Assembly (NCBI GenBank): GCA_905182985.1
Contig: CAJJDN010000089.1
Span: 375,404-439,403, forward strand
Origin: Paramecium sonneborni
Taxonomy: Eukaryota; Ciliophora; Oligohymenophorea; Peniculida; Parameciidae
Direction of reading: 5' to 3'
DNA length: 64,000 nucleotides
Under the pieces are notes generated by a model. It searched no databases, was not told the DNA's origin, and saw only the letters and a program-made list of their open reading frames with translations. Positions 13,538-26,100 of the stretch are shown here, piece by piece. The translations under genes were made by a program, and so were the position numbers. Within the stretch, counting starts at the first letter, position 1; each line of letters starts with the position of its first letter.

Positions 13538-14879
13538 TTCGACAAAATAATCAATTAAATAATGATTATAAATAAATTTATATTTCAAATTTAATTTTAT
13601 TTCATATCAAAAATTTTCTCTAATTTTACTAAAGAAATTAACAAAATCTATTTTGATTGTTTTACTAAGTTGTTTAATATTATGACTTTAATTTAAAACA
13701 TTCCTCAAATGGAGAAATCATTCCTTATTTTGATATTTGTAAAAATATTTTCTTTGATTTAAAATAAAAAATTAAGTAGATTAATTTAACTTTTATTCAT
13801 TAATCAAAGTGGATTTTAATTTTATCTAAATCAATCTTTTTAAATTTTAATTAAATTATTGATTTTATACCTTTGTAGGAAATTCTTTTATAATACAACA
13901 AAACTTATAAGAAATAAATAACAATTTCATATCTTTTTAAGCTCAAGAAAAAAATTACTCTCTATCAGGTTAATATATTTATAATTTTTTTTAATATCAT
14001 TCATGCTATTAAGTTTTTTTTCCTCAATAACTAAATTATTCTTATATTTCTTATAAATTCTTATAAATTAAAATCCAACCATTTAATAACATTTTTTAAT
14101 TCAACCAATCTTTCATACTTGTTATAATCATCATATTTTATTATGCTTAAACCATGAGTTTAGCAGCTTCAAAATCTATTTCCTCATTATGAATTCCTCC
14201 CTCATTTTTCTATTTTACATATAATTCTTGGGTCTCATTTTAAAAAAAGTTAATTGTTACTTTATTCTTTTGGATTAATTTATTAATATTTCAGACTCTC
14301 AATAGCAATAATGTTAGAGATAAACTCAAATCTATTCCAACAGATAATATACTTAGAAGGAAAGTCGAAATTAACCTTTTTATGTAAAAAAATATTACTT
14401 TTTTATTTCCATTTAATTTTTTGATTTATGATATATAACTATCTTTTCTAAATTATCATTTAAATTTCAATTTTAATTTAAAACAAATTTAAATAATTTC
14501 GATTTTTTATTGTTAATAAACATCTATTAATTCTTAAATTTATTAATAAGTTATATATTAGTTTAATAAGAGTTATATTGCTTCTCTTAAATATCTTTAT
14601 CTTTCACTAGTTATTATTTGCTTTGTTATTCATCGTAACCTTTAAACTTTACTTCTTATTTATGATATTAAATACATGCACTTTACTATTAATAGGTTTA
14701 CATTATTATTCTTATTATCATTCTGGTTATTCAATATATTGTTTTTATTAATTTATTTTTCTACAAATTAAATATATAAAAATATTTATGTTAACGAATT
14801 TCTAGTTTAGAGAATAACTTTAGGAATTTATTGATATAGAAATTTAGAAATGAAAAATAAACATGTAAGAAAATGATTA
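13538..14879. other. gene-poor stretch with decayed minus-strand coding traces
   Basis: Mostly AT-rich DNA. Near 14060-14260 the minus strand reads protein-like pieces in different frames (ETQELYVKQKNEGGIHNEE, YDDYNKYERLVELKNVIK), which points to a dead gene of unknown family. The rest shows nothing that can be supported. Confidence 0.4.
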
Positions 14880-15180
14880 ATAAGTTAAATTAATTGATGC
14901 TAAATAGTCGTTCACTAAATTCTTAATAATTAGATTATTATTCTTTACAAAACATTAAAATCTGTTAAGGGGATAAACACATATTATATAAAATTTTCTA
15001 TTTACCATCAAATTTTATTTTCTGATTATATGATTTTTAAGAGTTCCTAATCTATTAACTAAAATTCCAAGACAATTGTATTCTTAGACAATAGGAAACC
15101 CTATGATTTTTCCTTCTTTCTTTTAGTTTTTAAATCTGATAATCGTTGATTTATCTTTTTTTAATTTGAATATTATATTT
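14880..15180 (-). pseudogene. reverse-transcriptase-like fragment (non-LTR type)
   Basis: One minus-strand frame reads KKDKSTIIRFKNQKK, then GFPIVQEYNCLGILVN, then GTLKNHIIRK. The spacing resembles the end of the palm region of non-LTR retrotransposon reverse transcriptases, where a strand of the form G-x-x-x-V-x-x-Y-x-x-LG follows a K-S-K/I motif. A YxDD box was not found upstream; that DNA belongs to the neighbouring TRIM-like pseudogene. It is therefore at best a short remnant. The call is by resemblance only. Confidence 0.35.
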
Positions 15181-15329
15181 GATAGGTCTTACGTATATTA
15201 TTGTTTTATAATGCAATTAATTTAAGTTCATTTATTTGATTTATAGTAGATAAACGTTTCATAAATTTTATTAAAAACCTGTAGAATTCAAAATAACATT
15301 TGATTTTATATAAAAATAATAATCAACGT

Positions 15330-16716
15330 TCAGTTATCTAAACTTTTGATTTAGCAAGTCTAAGACATGGATATAATGGATCTATGGTTTGAATTGTCAA
15401 TTTCTAAATATAGATATATATGAAGAAAGTACAAAAGAATTAGATCTATTATTAGTCCATGTTATGGTTTTTTCTATCATATCAACTGAAATTTCAATAA
15501 CATCTCCTTAAAATGATTGGAATCCTTTTTATTATCCATTAATATCCTAATCATGATGTGAATATACATGTCCATATCTACACATTAGATAATATCTTTT
15601 TTAAAGAGAATAAAATACCCATGTCCTATACTTGAAACATACCCTCTATAACCTTTATCAATTCGATTTCTAAAACAGATTCCACTATAAAATTGATGTA
15701 TTTACAAAATTTTGAAATAAAATGAAATTTTTCGATTTTCTGGGATTTGTTATTCACATACAACAACTTACCAAATATCTTATTCTGCATAAGCCACCTT
15801 TTCATTTAAAGAGAGTACAATTCCTGATTATTTATAATTGTTTGAAAATTTTAGGTTTCTTTGATAACTATTTGGATCTTAATTTTGATCACATACAACA
15901 ACTTACCAAATATCTTATTCTGCATAAGCCACCTTTTCATTTAAAGAGAGTACAATTTCTGATTATTTATAATTGTTTGAAAATTTTAGGTTTCTTTGAT
16001 AACTATTTGGATCTTAATTTTGATCTCTAGTATTTTACAAAAGTAAAGGAAGAGGAGCTATACTATTTTTCAAATTTTCTAGTTTATTTTTAAATATTTA
16101 GTATTATGGTGTTATACTTAGTTTATTATTTTTTGGAATTAATAACTATTCTAATATTTCTTAGTTAAAAGAGTTTTAATTTTTCTCAATCTCCAAGAAT
16201 ATTTGTTAAATATTGTCTTAGATTTAGTTTACTACATCATCAGTAAGACATTTTTAGTTATCTAAACATTTAAATACTTCCTTAAATTAGGCATAATACG
16301 AGATCTATAAACTTATATGATTATTTTACTTTTTCTAAATTATTTCTTAACTTTTCTTTTCTTTCAATTATTTTAAAAACTATTTCCTTTAATTAATTAA
16401 TTAAATCACTCAAACTGATTTGAAGATCTTTGACACATGAATCAATAGTATTAATTAATTTGTTCAATTCTTAAACATTTATATTGTCTATTTTTCCAAT
16501 TATTTATTTGTTTTCTTTATTCAAATTGAATTCTCTAATGAAATAATCAGGCTCTTTCAAAGCTTTTCTTATTGATAATAATTTTAAAATCTATCTATTT
16601 TCTTATTTTTTTTCGTTTTCAGTACATTCTTCACATGCAAATTATAACATAGAATTATTCCAGAGCAAATATATTGCTTGGTTATCAGGATGATATTTAC
16701 ACATCATAAATGTCAT
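15330..16716 (-). pseudogene. TRIM-like gene (B-box, coiled coil, SPRY-like), frameshifted
   Basis: From ATG 16716 (or 16707) the frame opens with a B-box-like zinc site (CKYHPDNQ followed by FACEEC). A long charged coiled coil follows, up to TGA near 16246. A second frame then takes over (DDVVNQIQDNIQQIFLEIE), continuing the coil into a SPRY-like region: RNLKFSNNYKQSGIVLSLN, DIWQVVVC, FYSGICFRNRI and SSIGHGYFILF. A third frame finishes it (YGHVYSHHDQDINGQQ, EISVDMIEKTITWTNN). These are standard SPRY landmarks. At least two single-base-type breaks separate the three frames, so the gene is dead or dying. It also carries an exact in-frame 135-bp duplication listed separately. B-box/coiled-coil/SPRY order is the architecture of TRIM proteins, here without a visible RING. 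Confidence 0.65.
15754..16023. repeat. 135-bp direct tandem duplication, two copies
   Basis: Copies 15754-15888 and 15889-16023 differ at only one base (CCTGATT against TCTGATT). The period is exactly 45 codons, so the duplication keeps the reading frame of the SPRY-like region it sits in and would repeat a W-Q-V-V-V strand. Such identity implies a very recent event. Confidence 0.95.
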
Positions 16717-16954
16717 TAAATTATTATATTATATAATTATTATTTATAAAGATTCCATATATGTTTCTAATAATTTATTAATTTAGCAAGATGAGGAAAA
16801 ATAAAGTATATATATCATTAGTCTTATTTGTAATATTAATAATACATATATTTATTATTAGTAAATAAAATAATAAATGAATGATAAAAAAATCTATTTT
16901 TTAATCCTCATCAATGTTAATTCAATTAATATTATATAAATTATAATTAAAGAA

Positions 16955-17400
16955 TCAAATACCAAAAATCTTATCATCAATTGCTAATATTGAAGAAATA
17001 ACTTTAGGAAAAGAATCATCATAATAATGATTATTAAAAAAAAGAGTTGAAGTTATTTTTGATTAAAATACCATATTTTATGGATTTTTAAATTAGAGAA
17101 TAAATCAAAATCTTAATTTTGCAAATTTTATCACAATAATTAAATTAAATATTATAAAATGTTATAAATATTTTTGCTTCTTAATGCGATAATATGAGAT
17201 GTATGTTCATTTGAGGGAATTATTTGTTCATTTAAATCTAATAAATAATTAAGAAATTAAAGATAATTCCATTTTGTAATTAATTTATCTATTATTACAT
17301 ATTTTAAGTATTCTAACCATTTATCAACTTAAATTCTGTTTTTAAGAACAAAGAAAATCCTCTTCTTTTTTTAGTATTTTCGCTGAAAGAGTTGATGTGA
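16955..17400 (-). pseudogene. decayed coding fragment, unknown
   Basis: Minus-strand frames with protein-like composition lie here but switch register. The 5' part reads VDKWLEYLKYVIIDKLITKW and NYLLDLNEQIIPSNEHTSH; the 3' part reads NNHYYDDSFPKVISSILAID before TGA at 16955. The parts do not join without a frameshift or an unseen intron. No family is recognised. Confidence 0.35.
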
Positions 17401-18160
17401 TTAATTAATTAAAAAGTTAACATTAATTTATGTATTTTAGTGTGTTATAGATACAATCTTAAGTAAAAATTTATAATCTTATAAAAAATCTTAAATTAAA
17501 TAAGCTATATTTCAAACAATCCAAAAAATCTTTTTTGAAATTAAAAAAGATTTTGAAATAGATTTTAGAATCATTGAAGCAAATAAGAGATATAAATCAT
17601 TTTTTGATTTATAAAGTGTTTGGTAACTAATTTTAAACAAAAAATGATAAATAACTTCTCAAATAAGAAATATATATTTAAAAATTGAATAACTGTTAAA
17701 TTACCTCAAAACTAGTGACAAATTGATAAATAATTTTTTATTAATACAAAGCAGGAATTTTTTTCTTGAATGAAAAAGTGAATTATAGACGTCTTTTAGG
17801 TAATTTTTAACTAATTATGTTACAAAATAATCAATAATTCTTTAAAATGTTTTTAAACTATTTTATTGTTTGACTGTCACTAGTTCCTTAATAAATTATT
17901 AAAATAAAATTATTGCTTTTTTTTAGTGACTAACTCCAAGTGCTTATTATTAATAATTTTAGGATTCAATATTTATTTTTAAGAAGTATGAAAAGAAAGA
18001 TAACTGAAAATAATTTTTGTTTTAAACTAATTTTACTATCTTAACTTTAATTTATATTTAAAAAATTAATTGAAAAAACAATTATAATATTAGAATATTT
18101 CTTTTTTTATATTAAAGTTTTAAAATGCCTTAATAAATTTCAATCAAAAATTTAAAAATC
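17401..18160. other. intergenic, nothing recognised
   Basis: Very AT-rich with A- and T-tracts; it includes the upstream flank of the WD40 gene at 18161. No coding frame or RNA gene is supported. Confidence 0.5.
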
Positions 18161-19317
18161 ATGAATTAGAGTAAAAGATGTAATAGAACTGTCAATCTAA
18201 ATTAACAATAAAAAAATCTAAAGTTCTTTAAAGTAGAATTCGATGAAAATTATTTATAATTTCAATTTAATCCAAAAATTAAATGTAAGTATAACATGAA
18301 ATAAAAAAAAAGATGGATGATAAAAAAAAATTTGTTTATGAAAAAATGAGAGATAATTAGATTAATTAATCCAAACTTTGTTATGCTTTAGAAATCAATT
18401 ATGATAACTCCATGATTTTAGTTGGCGAAGAATCTGCAATAAAAGTGTATACATTCAATTCAAACAAGATGAAATTTTTGCAATTGCTTCAATCACATTA
18501 ATATGAAGTTTTAACTCTTAATTATTTTCCAAATAAAAGTCAATTTTTCTTATCAGGTTCTGTTGATTCTTCACTGATTATATGGGCAAAAAACCTTTTA
18601 GCAAAACCAAAAATTATCTAAAAATTAAAGGAACATACTTCAACTATTTTTTGTGTAATTTTATATTTTAATGATAAAAATTTAATTGTTTCAGGAGGAG
18701 ATGATTCAACTATAAAATTTTGGACAACAAAATAATTAAATTTATATTAGTGGTTTTGCTTTTAAACTATAAGAGAAGATACTTATTAAGTATTAGGCTT
18801 ATCTATAAATTAAGAAGGAAGCTAAATAGCCTCTTGCCATCTTAATTATTAAATCTTTGTGATGGAATAAGAAAAACATTCAATATTTTGGTTAATAAAA
18901 CAAAAAATAGATGTAGATATGTATGGGTATCATATATGTTTTATAAATAATAATACTTTTGTCACCTCATCAGATAGAACTTGTAATTTAAGTACTTATT
19001 GTTTGGACAGTACTACTTCTAATTATATTTTGATTGATCAAAAGTAATTACCAAGTAGTGATTGTAATGATATATTATTTCCAACAATCTTAAATTATAA
19101 GAAAAATTTAATTTTAAACAAAAATGGATCTAATATAAATATTTTAAGGGTTTTGAAAAATTAATAATAATTTGCTTAACTTGAATTAGAATAAACTATC
19201 ACTTTTAAGGGAAGTGAAAATTTTATTGGAACTATCAGTAATGATGGAAACTATATCATAACTTGGGATGATAAATCAAGTAAAATCTAGATTTGGTCAC
19301 TTTAGAATAATTATTGA
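18161..19317 (+). CDS. WD40-repeat protein, frame offset by one base at exon 1/2 junction
   Basis: Exon 1 starts at ATG 18161 and reads FDENYLQFQFNPKIK. The main frame opens at MDDKKKFVYEKMRDN (18313) and runs 335 codons to TGA 19315-19317. A 28-nt stretch with GT and AG ends (18285-18312) lies between them, but removing it leaves the frame off by one. Removing 29 nt (18284-18312) joins IK directly to MDD, as expected from the flow of the protein. Either one extra base sits at the donor, or the true start is 18313. WD-type repeats are clear: SGSVDSSLIIW, SGGDDSTIKFW and, at the C-terminus, ITWDDKSSKIQIWS. The middle blades are degenerate. The layout is that of the WD40 gene at 56709, so the two are likely paralogues. 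Confidence 0.85.
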
Positions 19318-19597
19318 TTAAGGAGAAAATAAAATTTATAAATTAAAAATAAATAATAAAAATATCATCTATTATATAATGTATTTCTTAAAAGGAAGCT
19401 AATTAAAAATATAAATGAAGTTATTTTATGATATTTCTTATTTCTTCAATATTAAATGATTTAAATAATTTATTTACTATTATTTTAATCATAATAGTAT
19501 ACTAAATCTTTATAAAACTAATCTAACATTATTTCTGAATAGTTTAGAGAACACTAATTTAATTTTATAACTTAGAAATTAGGTTTTAACAATTTAA

Positions 19598-19955
19598 TCA
19601 TTAAAATAAGAGTAATTTTTTTTATTTTTCCAAGTTGTTATTTTTTTATTCTTATATTCTATCGAAATCCATCATAATAGTATGATATTTTTTACCTTTA
19701 CATTTTACATCCACTGCATTATTAAATAAATATCTCATAAAATATTCCTTTTCATATATTGTTCCTATTTCTTTAATATCTATATTGATCTAATTAAATA
19801 ATTCTATAGAAATTTAATTTATGGGAGATTCTGGAGAAATTCTAATAATAAGAAATAAGAAAATTTTGAGAGCTCTTTTCTTAATAAACTAGGATTTGCA
19901 TGTCTCCTTCTTTCCCTTTATTTAAATCTTTTAGAATATTATCTAAATCCCTCAT
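19598..19955 (-). pseudogene. coding fragment, unknown, broken frame
   Basis: A minus-strand frame ending TGA 19598 reads ISPESPINQISIELFNQINI, then YEKEYFMRYLFNNAVDVK and KGKKYHTIMMDFDRIQEQ, a composition typical of real coding sequence. The only upstream ATG context (MRDLDNILKDLNKGKEGDM, near 19955) lies in another frame, with the switch near 19875. No family is recognised. It may be a truncated gene with a frameshift or an exon whose 5' intron I missed. Confidence 0.45.
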
Positions 19956-20312
19956 CCTTAAAAATGGCTAACTTTAATTTAAGATTCTATTTGAATGCAA
20001 TTATTAAAGATATATATATGAGGATATATAACTAATTATTATATTTTAATCTTAATTAAGGTATTATATATAATTTCTAATAACTAATAATATTTCTAAA
20101 GGGAGATTATTCATGATCGAATGTATCTATAAATTAAAGTAAATTTTAAAAAGTCTAAGAAAATAATATTAGAATGCCATTTAAAAAGAAATAATAATAA
20201 TAATATAAATACAAAATAAATTATATGAATATTTATTTTCCATATTGTTCCTAACAAATTATAGTTTATTTCATAAAGATGAAGTTTGAAATAATATCAA
20301 ATAAATATAGAA

Positions 20313-22326
20313 ATGATTATATTGGGAATCCTAATTATTAAATTAGTATTTGGATATGAAATTGATGTGAACACATTTTCAAATTATCTTGATGTATAAA
20401 TTAAGCATATTCATTTTGAATGGTTATTAAATATGGAAAAGAAATAGATAAATGCAACAACTAAATATTAATTTTAAGTTATAGGGGAATCAATAAACAA
20501 AGTAAATAACAAAAATATATTAGATATGTTTAGATATGAAAGATTTGACAATCTATTAAATTTATATGAGCAATGGTATTATTGTTAAGCATACAGTTGA
20601 TTATCCATACGCTGATAGTGATTAAGGTTAAAGATTAAATATATTGCTTAATCGAGAATATAAAAGAGATGAATTTGTTATATTATCAATCAAATACTCA
20701 ATAGATTCTAGGTCTGAATCAATAAGTTTTATGAATAAATCGCAAACATCAACCAAAGGTTAAGATGGTGTAAATATATTTAGTAATGCCATACTTATTT
20801 ACATAATGTGAAGATGCTTATTGTAGATCTTTAGCACCATTACAGGATACACCTGCAATTAAATAAACCTATTCTGCTACAGTAATCTAAAAAAACATAG
20901 AAGCAACAGATGTTTTTATGTCAGCTGAAGAAAGTTAAGAATAATTCTGGATTGAAAATCATCCTTAAATAGATCCTAATTTCACTTGGAAATATAAATA
21001 TTTTATATAAAAGATTCCAATACCAAGCTACTTAATTGCCATAGTTGCAGGTAATTTATAAAAGACACCCACAAGTAATGGAGGTAGAACCTTTTTGATT
21101 AGTGAGCCTGATAAAATTAATGAATATAAAGAAGAACTTAAAGATATGGAATAATTTTTATAAGCAATTGAATAATATATAGGATCATACACTTGGGGAA
21201 CTTATACGATTGTTATATTGCCACCTTCTTTCCCTTATGGTGGTATGGAAAATCCATTATTAACATTTGCTAGTCCTACTATTATGACAAAAACTGGAAG
21301 TGGATTATATGTTGCTATTCATGAGATGGCTCATTCATGGTTTGGAAATACCTTAACATGTGTTAATTGGGCAAATATGTGGATTAATGAAGGATTTACT
21401 GTATTTTTAGAAAGAAAGGCATCTTTATATTATTATCAGGAACCTGATGATATTAAATTGAATGCCATCATTGGAAATGCTACTATGTATTCAGATATTT
21501 TAGATCTTGGTTCTCATAGTAATTTTACATCTCTACATCCTGATACTACAGGAATCAATCCATAATTATCAATTACTGAAATTCCTTATGAAAAAGGATT
21601 CTAATTCTTAACATTTTTAGAAGGAATTATTGGAGCAGAAGATTTTAAATTTATGTTAAGGTCTTATTTGACTACATATTAGTATAAATCAATTGACCAA
21701 TAAGAATTCTAACTCTTTTTACTTAGATATTTATATCAACAACAAGTAGATAATTATTCAACTAAAAGATATCAAATCTTAGAATATTGGGATTCTTGGA
21801 TTTATTAACCTGGATTACCACCAATTATTTTAGATTTTTCAACTAATAAACTTATTGAAACATAATAATACACAATTTCTTATATAATTGCTAAGGGAAA
21901 CCAACCAGATAATTATGCCGAATACTTTAATTTTTATCCATCTCAAAAAAAAATTTTCTTAGAAGAATTATTTAAAAAAGCTCAAAATAAAGAATTAGAA
22001 TTAAATGTTATTGAACAAATAGACAAAGATCTATAATTAACTATTGAAAATGACTATGAATTAAAATTTAGATGGTTTAAAGCCATTCTGACTGCTGGAG
22101 ATAAAACACGTTTTACTTAAATTGCAGAATTCTTAGGATAAGTTGGTACTTGTGAAATATCCTGTCCTGTCTACAAAGCATTAAATGAATTAGATCAGTA
22201 TTAATTTTTAGTTATTTAAGCGAATTTGCAGTTTAAACATTTACAACTCATTATGAATTCTATCATTAAATAATAAGAAATAGTATTTAAAGTATTTTAG
22301 AAAAGAACCACTAAATTATTAAATGA
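20313..22326 (+). CDS. M1 family zinc aminopeptidase, LTA4-hydrolase-like
   Basis: The zinc-dependent aminopeptidase core is plain. The substrate-anchoring PYGGMENP lies near 21234, and the zinc site HEMAHSWFGN...WINEGFTVFLE near 21320-21410 supplies two His and a distal Glu with the catalytic Glu. Two introns are removed, 20502-20523 (22 nt) and 20759-20783 (25 nt). The start at 20313 gives a signal peptide (MIILGILIIKLVFGYE), so the enzyme is likely secreted or lysosomal, unlike cytosolic LTA4 hydrolase. Downstream QCEDAYCRSLAPLQDTP matches the family's region before the catalytic domain. The C-terminus ends ...TTHYEFYHQIIRNSI and TGA 22324-22326. The register changes once near 22198-22211; a 14-nt GT...AG segment (22198-22211) would restore it but is shorter than normal introns. 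Predicted length is about 650 residues, normal for the family. Confidence 0.88.
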
Positions 22327-23178
22327 ATCAAATGCACATTTATTTTTAATAAAAAATTAGTGTAAGTATTATATATATTCTATTGATTAATCCAATCTAT
22401 ATTTATGCCACAGAACCATTAAATTAAAGAATTTTTACTATCATAAATTTACAATTTCTTATAATTCCATTTTTTTAATAATTTAGTTATAATATTAACA
22501 AAAAATAAAGTTTAATATATTAAAATTTCGAAATTAATAAGTTGCATCCAAATCATTTAAGTTTTTTATATTATTTTATTCAAAAGGTTTTATCAAAAAT
22601 TAATATATATTAATATGGTCTTATAACTTAGCATTTTATATTAAATAAAAAATCAGCCTAAAAATAATCTTCAATCAAAAAAGACTTAAGAAATTTCTCT
22701 ATGCTTAGATATTTTTAAATTAAGTAAAAATTTATTAACATAATAATTATTATTAAATTATAAAATAAGTTATCACTTTTACCATTTATTTATCATTTTT
22801 CATTTTTAATATGAGATTTAAAATTATTTTTTTAATATTTTTCACTTTTTTTAAATATATTTATATTTACAGTTACTGTTAAAAATTATATGTCATCTGG
22901 TGAAATTGTTTAAAACAACTTTTCAATTTTGTTAATCTTAAATGGAAATCAATAGTTACTATTTTTATTTCTCTATAAACAGAACTGAGAAATTTCTTAA
23001 ATAATTTTATAGATGTTTGAATCTCAAATGTTATATTTGTTTTTAAAACCTAAAAATTTTAATATATTTATAAAATAGAGGTGTAATTATAAAAAGGACC
23101 CAATAAATTCCTAATATAATTAGTAATATATTTAAAACTTTTGAAGGAAATATATTTATTTTAAAATATGTATTTAAA
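22327..23178. other. convergent intergenic spacer
   Basis: About 0.85 kb between two 3' ends. The frame of the aminopeptidase stays open for some distance past its stop register, but the composition is low-complexity and not protein-like. Nothing else is seen. Confidence 0.5.
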
Positions 23179-26100
23179 TCATGAAACAACTTCGAAAATT
23201 AAGTGAGTTGCTTTTCTGAAATTCTTACGCTTTTGTTTTTTCATACTTTGAAGGCAATTGTGTTTAATTTTTTGATAAATCATGATTATGTATTTAATGA
23301 AAATCCATAATAAGCCAGACATTAATAAATACATTTAAGAAAAGCCCAATGTTATCTGATTTTATACACCTATCAAGTAATTGTAATCTACTAAGTAAAA
23401 TATTGAAGTAAAAGTAAATGATATAATTGAAATTTCTTAAATAATAATTTGGATTTTTTCCAAAGTTTATAAATTAAATTCTAATTTTATTAATAAAATT
23501 AAGTAAATTAGATTTGTTGTAATTAACATTACTAATTGAATAAATTAATCATTTTGAAGACATATTAAGTAATAACAAAAGAAGAATTGTTTTATTAAGT
23601 AAAGTACTTAGTATCTATTATTTAACCTATGTTTTTTTTTTAAAAAGGAATGTTTTAATAGGGAGATTACCGTAAATCCTAAGGATGCTAAAAGCAAATA
23701 TGAAAGGCTAGTTTATATTATGGAAACTTTATCCTTACCTGATTATTATGAGGTTAAATATAAAAATGTTTTAAAAAGTAAATCCCACGCATTTGCTAAT
23801 AATATGTTTTATACACCATTTTAATTAAAGTAGCAAGCAAAAATAAAAATTTGATGGAAAATATTAAATATCAAATTTTAGAACTTAAATAGAATTTTTT
23901 ATGTCAAACTCTCAACTTTATTAGAAATGAATTTCTTAGTTCTTTTTTTATCACATAATTTAAGAAAAATGTAACAAATAGTTTTCAATAATATTGCTAA
24001 TAAAAATGCTGTAAAAACTTAAATGAAAAAGAATTAAAGATTAGTGATTAAATGAGCATTTAAACCATAGTATTTTAATTTATAACAAGACTAAATATAG
24101 TCTGAATATAGATATATTTTAAAGTTTTCTCGAAAAGCTAAGTAATCTAAAATTGGATTGATGCTTATTATATTAGAAGATTCAAAAAATAGATAAAGAT
24201 TTTCTGGATAATTAATATTAATGTATTTTAAATAAGAAATATACTGTAGGTTATCTAAAATTTCAACAAGCATTTAGAAATTTCCAGAAATTATACTGAT
24301 TACACTCATTATTCCCTAAGTTGTAATCATCATTTCTTAATATTAAGTGAGTTTTCTTGTTTTATCTAAATCAGCTTAAGTCATTTAGATGTATTCTTTT
24401 AGTATAATTTTCTAGAATGGATTAATTAATTTCATATTATTTTAATTAAATGCTTCATTTACAAGTAAAATATTAGATTGTGTAGTATTAGTAGAAATAA
24501 AAAGTGTTATTTCTAATATAAATTAATAATTTAGAGTTGAATTAACAGTTGGGTAATAATTTGATTCTAATTTAATTGCATAATCTTCATTTTTTATGTT
24601 ATCAATATTAATATTAAATAGTGATTCAAGAACATAATTATCGTTAAAATAAATATTTTAAGAGAATGATATTTCAATATAATATTTATTAAATGTTTAG
24701 TTTAATAATTTTAACATCATATAAGGAGATTTGTAATATTGACATTCAGATTATCCATAATAATTTTCATGACATTTATAATCAACTTCTATTTTACAAC
24801 TAGAAGAACAGCCATCAGCATCAATAATATTGCCATCATCACATTATTCATCTTAATATTTAATACCGTTGCCACAGTATTATTCATAGCATTAATGATC
24901 TATTAATTAGAATTCTTGTTCGCATTCAAAACAAATACCATCAAGACAATTTACACAATTAAGAGGACATGAATATTGACAATTAAAGCATCCATCAAAT
25001 TAGATATTATTTCCATCGTCACACTACTCTTATTATTATTCAATGCCATCACCACAAACTGAATTATAAATTTCATCAATATTAATGTCTTAATTTGAAT
25101 AATCATCTAAACATATATTTTTATCACATATTTTACACTCTTTTTTACAAGTTAATTAACATTCTTGATCTATCATTATATAAGACTCATTACAAACTAA
25201 ACATTCTTTTGTATCTTAACAATATTAACAATTTTAAGGACAAAGAACATTACAATTTAAGCAATCTTCTAAATTTGAATCACATTATTCTTCAGATATA
25301 ATAGCAACTTGATTATCTCCACAAACTTATACACAATATCCATTAAAAAGTTACCAACCATCCATACATAATATACAATATGAGTTTAAACATTATAGAC
25401 ATTAAATCTGACAACTCCCATAACAATTATAACAACCGATTTCATTTATACCCATATGAATTCCATCTTAAATTATTAGTACTCCTTTAGTAATCCTAGA
25501 GATGCATTAATTTTTTAATAATAAATAATTGTCTAAGCATTTCATACATTTTCCTTAGATACAAACTTAACAAAAAGGTTTACATTAAAATTAAAATATC
25601 TCCAATTCATTTACAAATATTGATCTTTCATAATAGTAAGTATCAATTTATTTTAAATTTATATTACCATAATAAGCTGAAGAAATTTAATTTCCTTTTA
25701 GATTATTATTATTTATCAGTTCTATTTCTTCAGATAAAATTTGATAAATTTGATTACATATTCCATTAGAATAATAGTAACCTGTTATACAAACTTAACA
25801 TTCACCAAATATACAATTTTAACAATTTAAAGGACATGAAAATTGGCATTAATGACAGCCATCAAATGGAGAATCATTCCCATCATCACATTACTCATTT
25901 GCTATAATATATTTATCTCCACATAAAGGTTCACAACTATTATTTAATTCATTATAAATCCACTAAGTATCACACATAAGGCATTCTCCTTTAACACAAA
26001 ATATACATCCCTACTAACATGATTCTTGTTTAGCAAAACAGCCATCAAAAGGCTCTAAATTACTATCAATACATGAAATTAAATTTATTGGACCTAGAAG

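Noticed and set aside
13700..14330. Plus-strand long open frame from ATG 13711
   Set aside because: It is long only because TGA is rare in this T-rich stretch; composition is dominated by Phe/Leu/Ile without domain-like pattern.
15722..16030. Plus-strand 102-residue repeat protein
   Set aside because: It is the antisense shadow of the duplicated SPRY-like segment on the minus strand.
20759..20783. 16-nt ultra-short intron in the aminopeptidase
   Set aside because: A normal 25-nt intron starting at 20759 explains the same frame change.
21218..21565. A standard-code 115-residue zinc-protease frame as a stand-alone gene
   Set aside because: It is only the part of the aminopeptidase that happens to lack TAA/TAG; in ciliate code the frame extends both ways.
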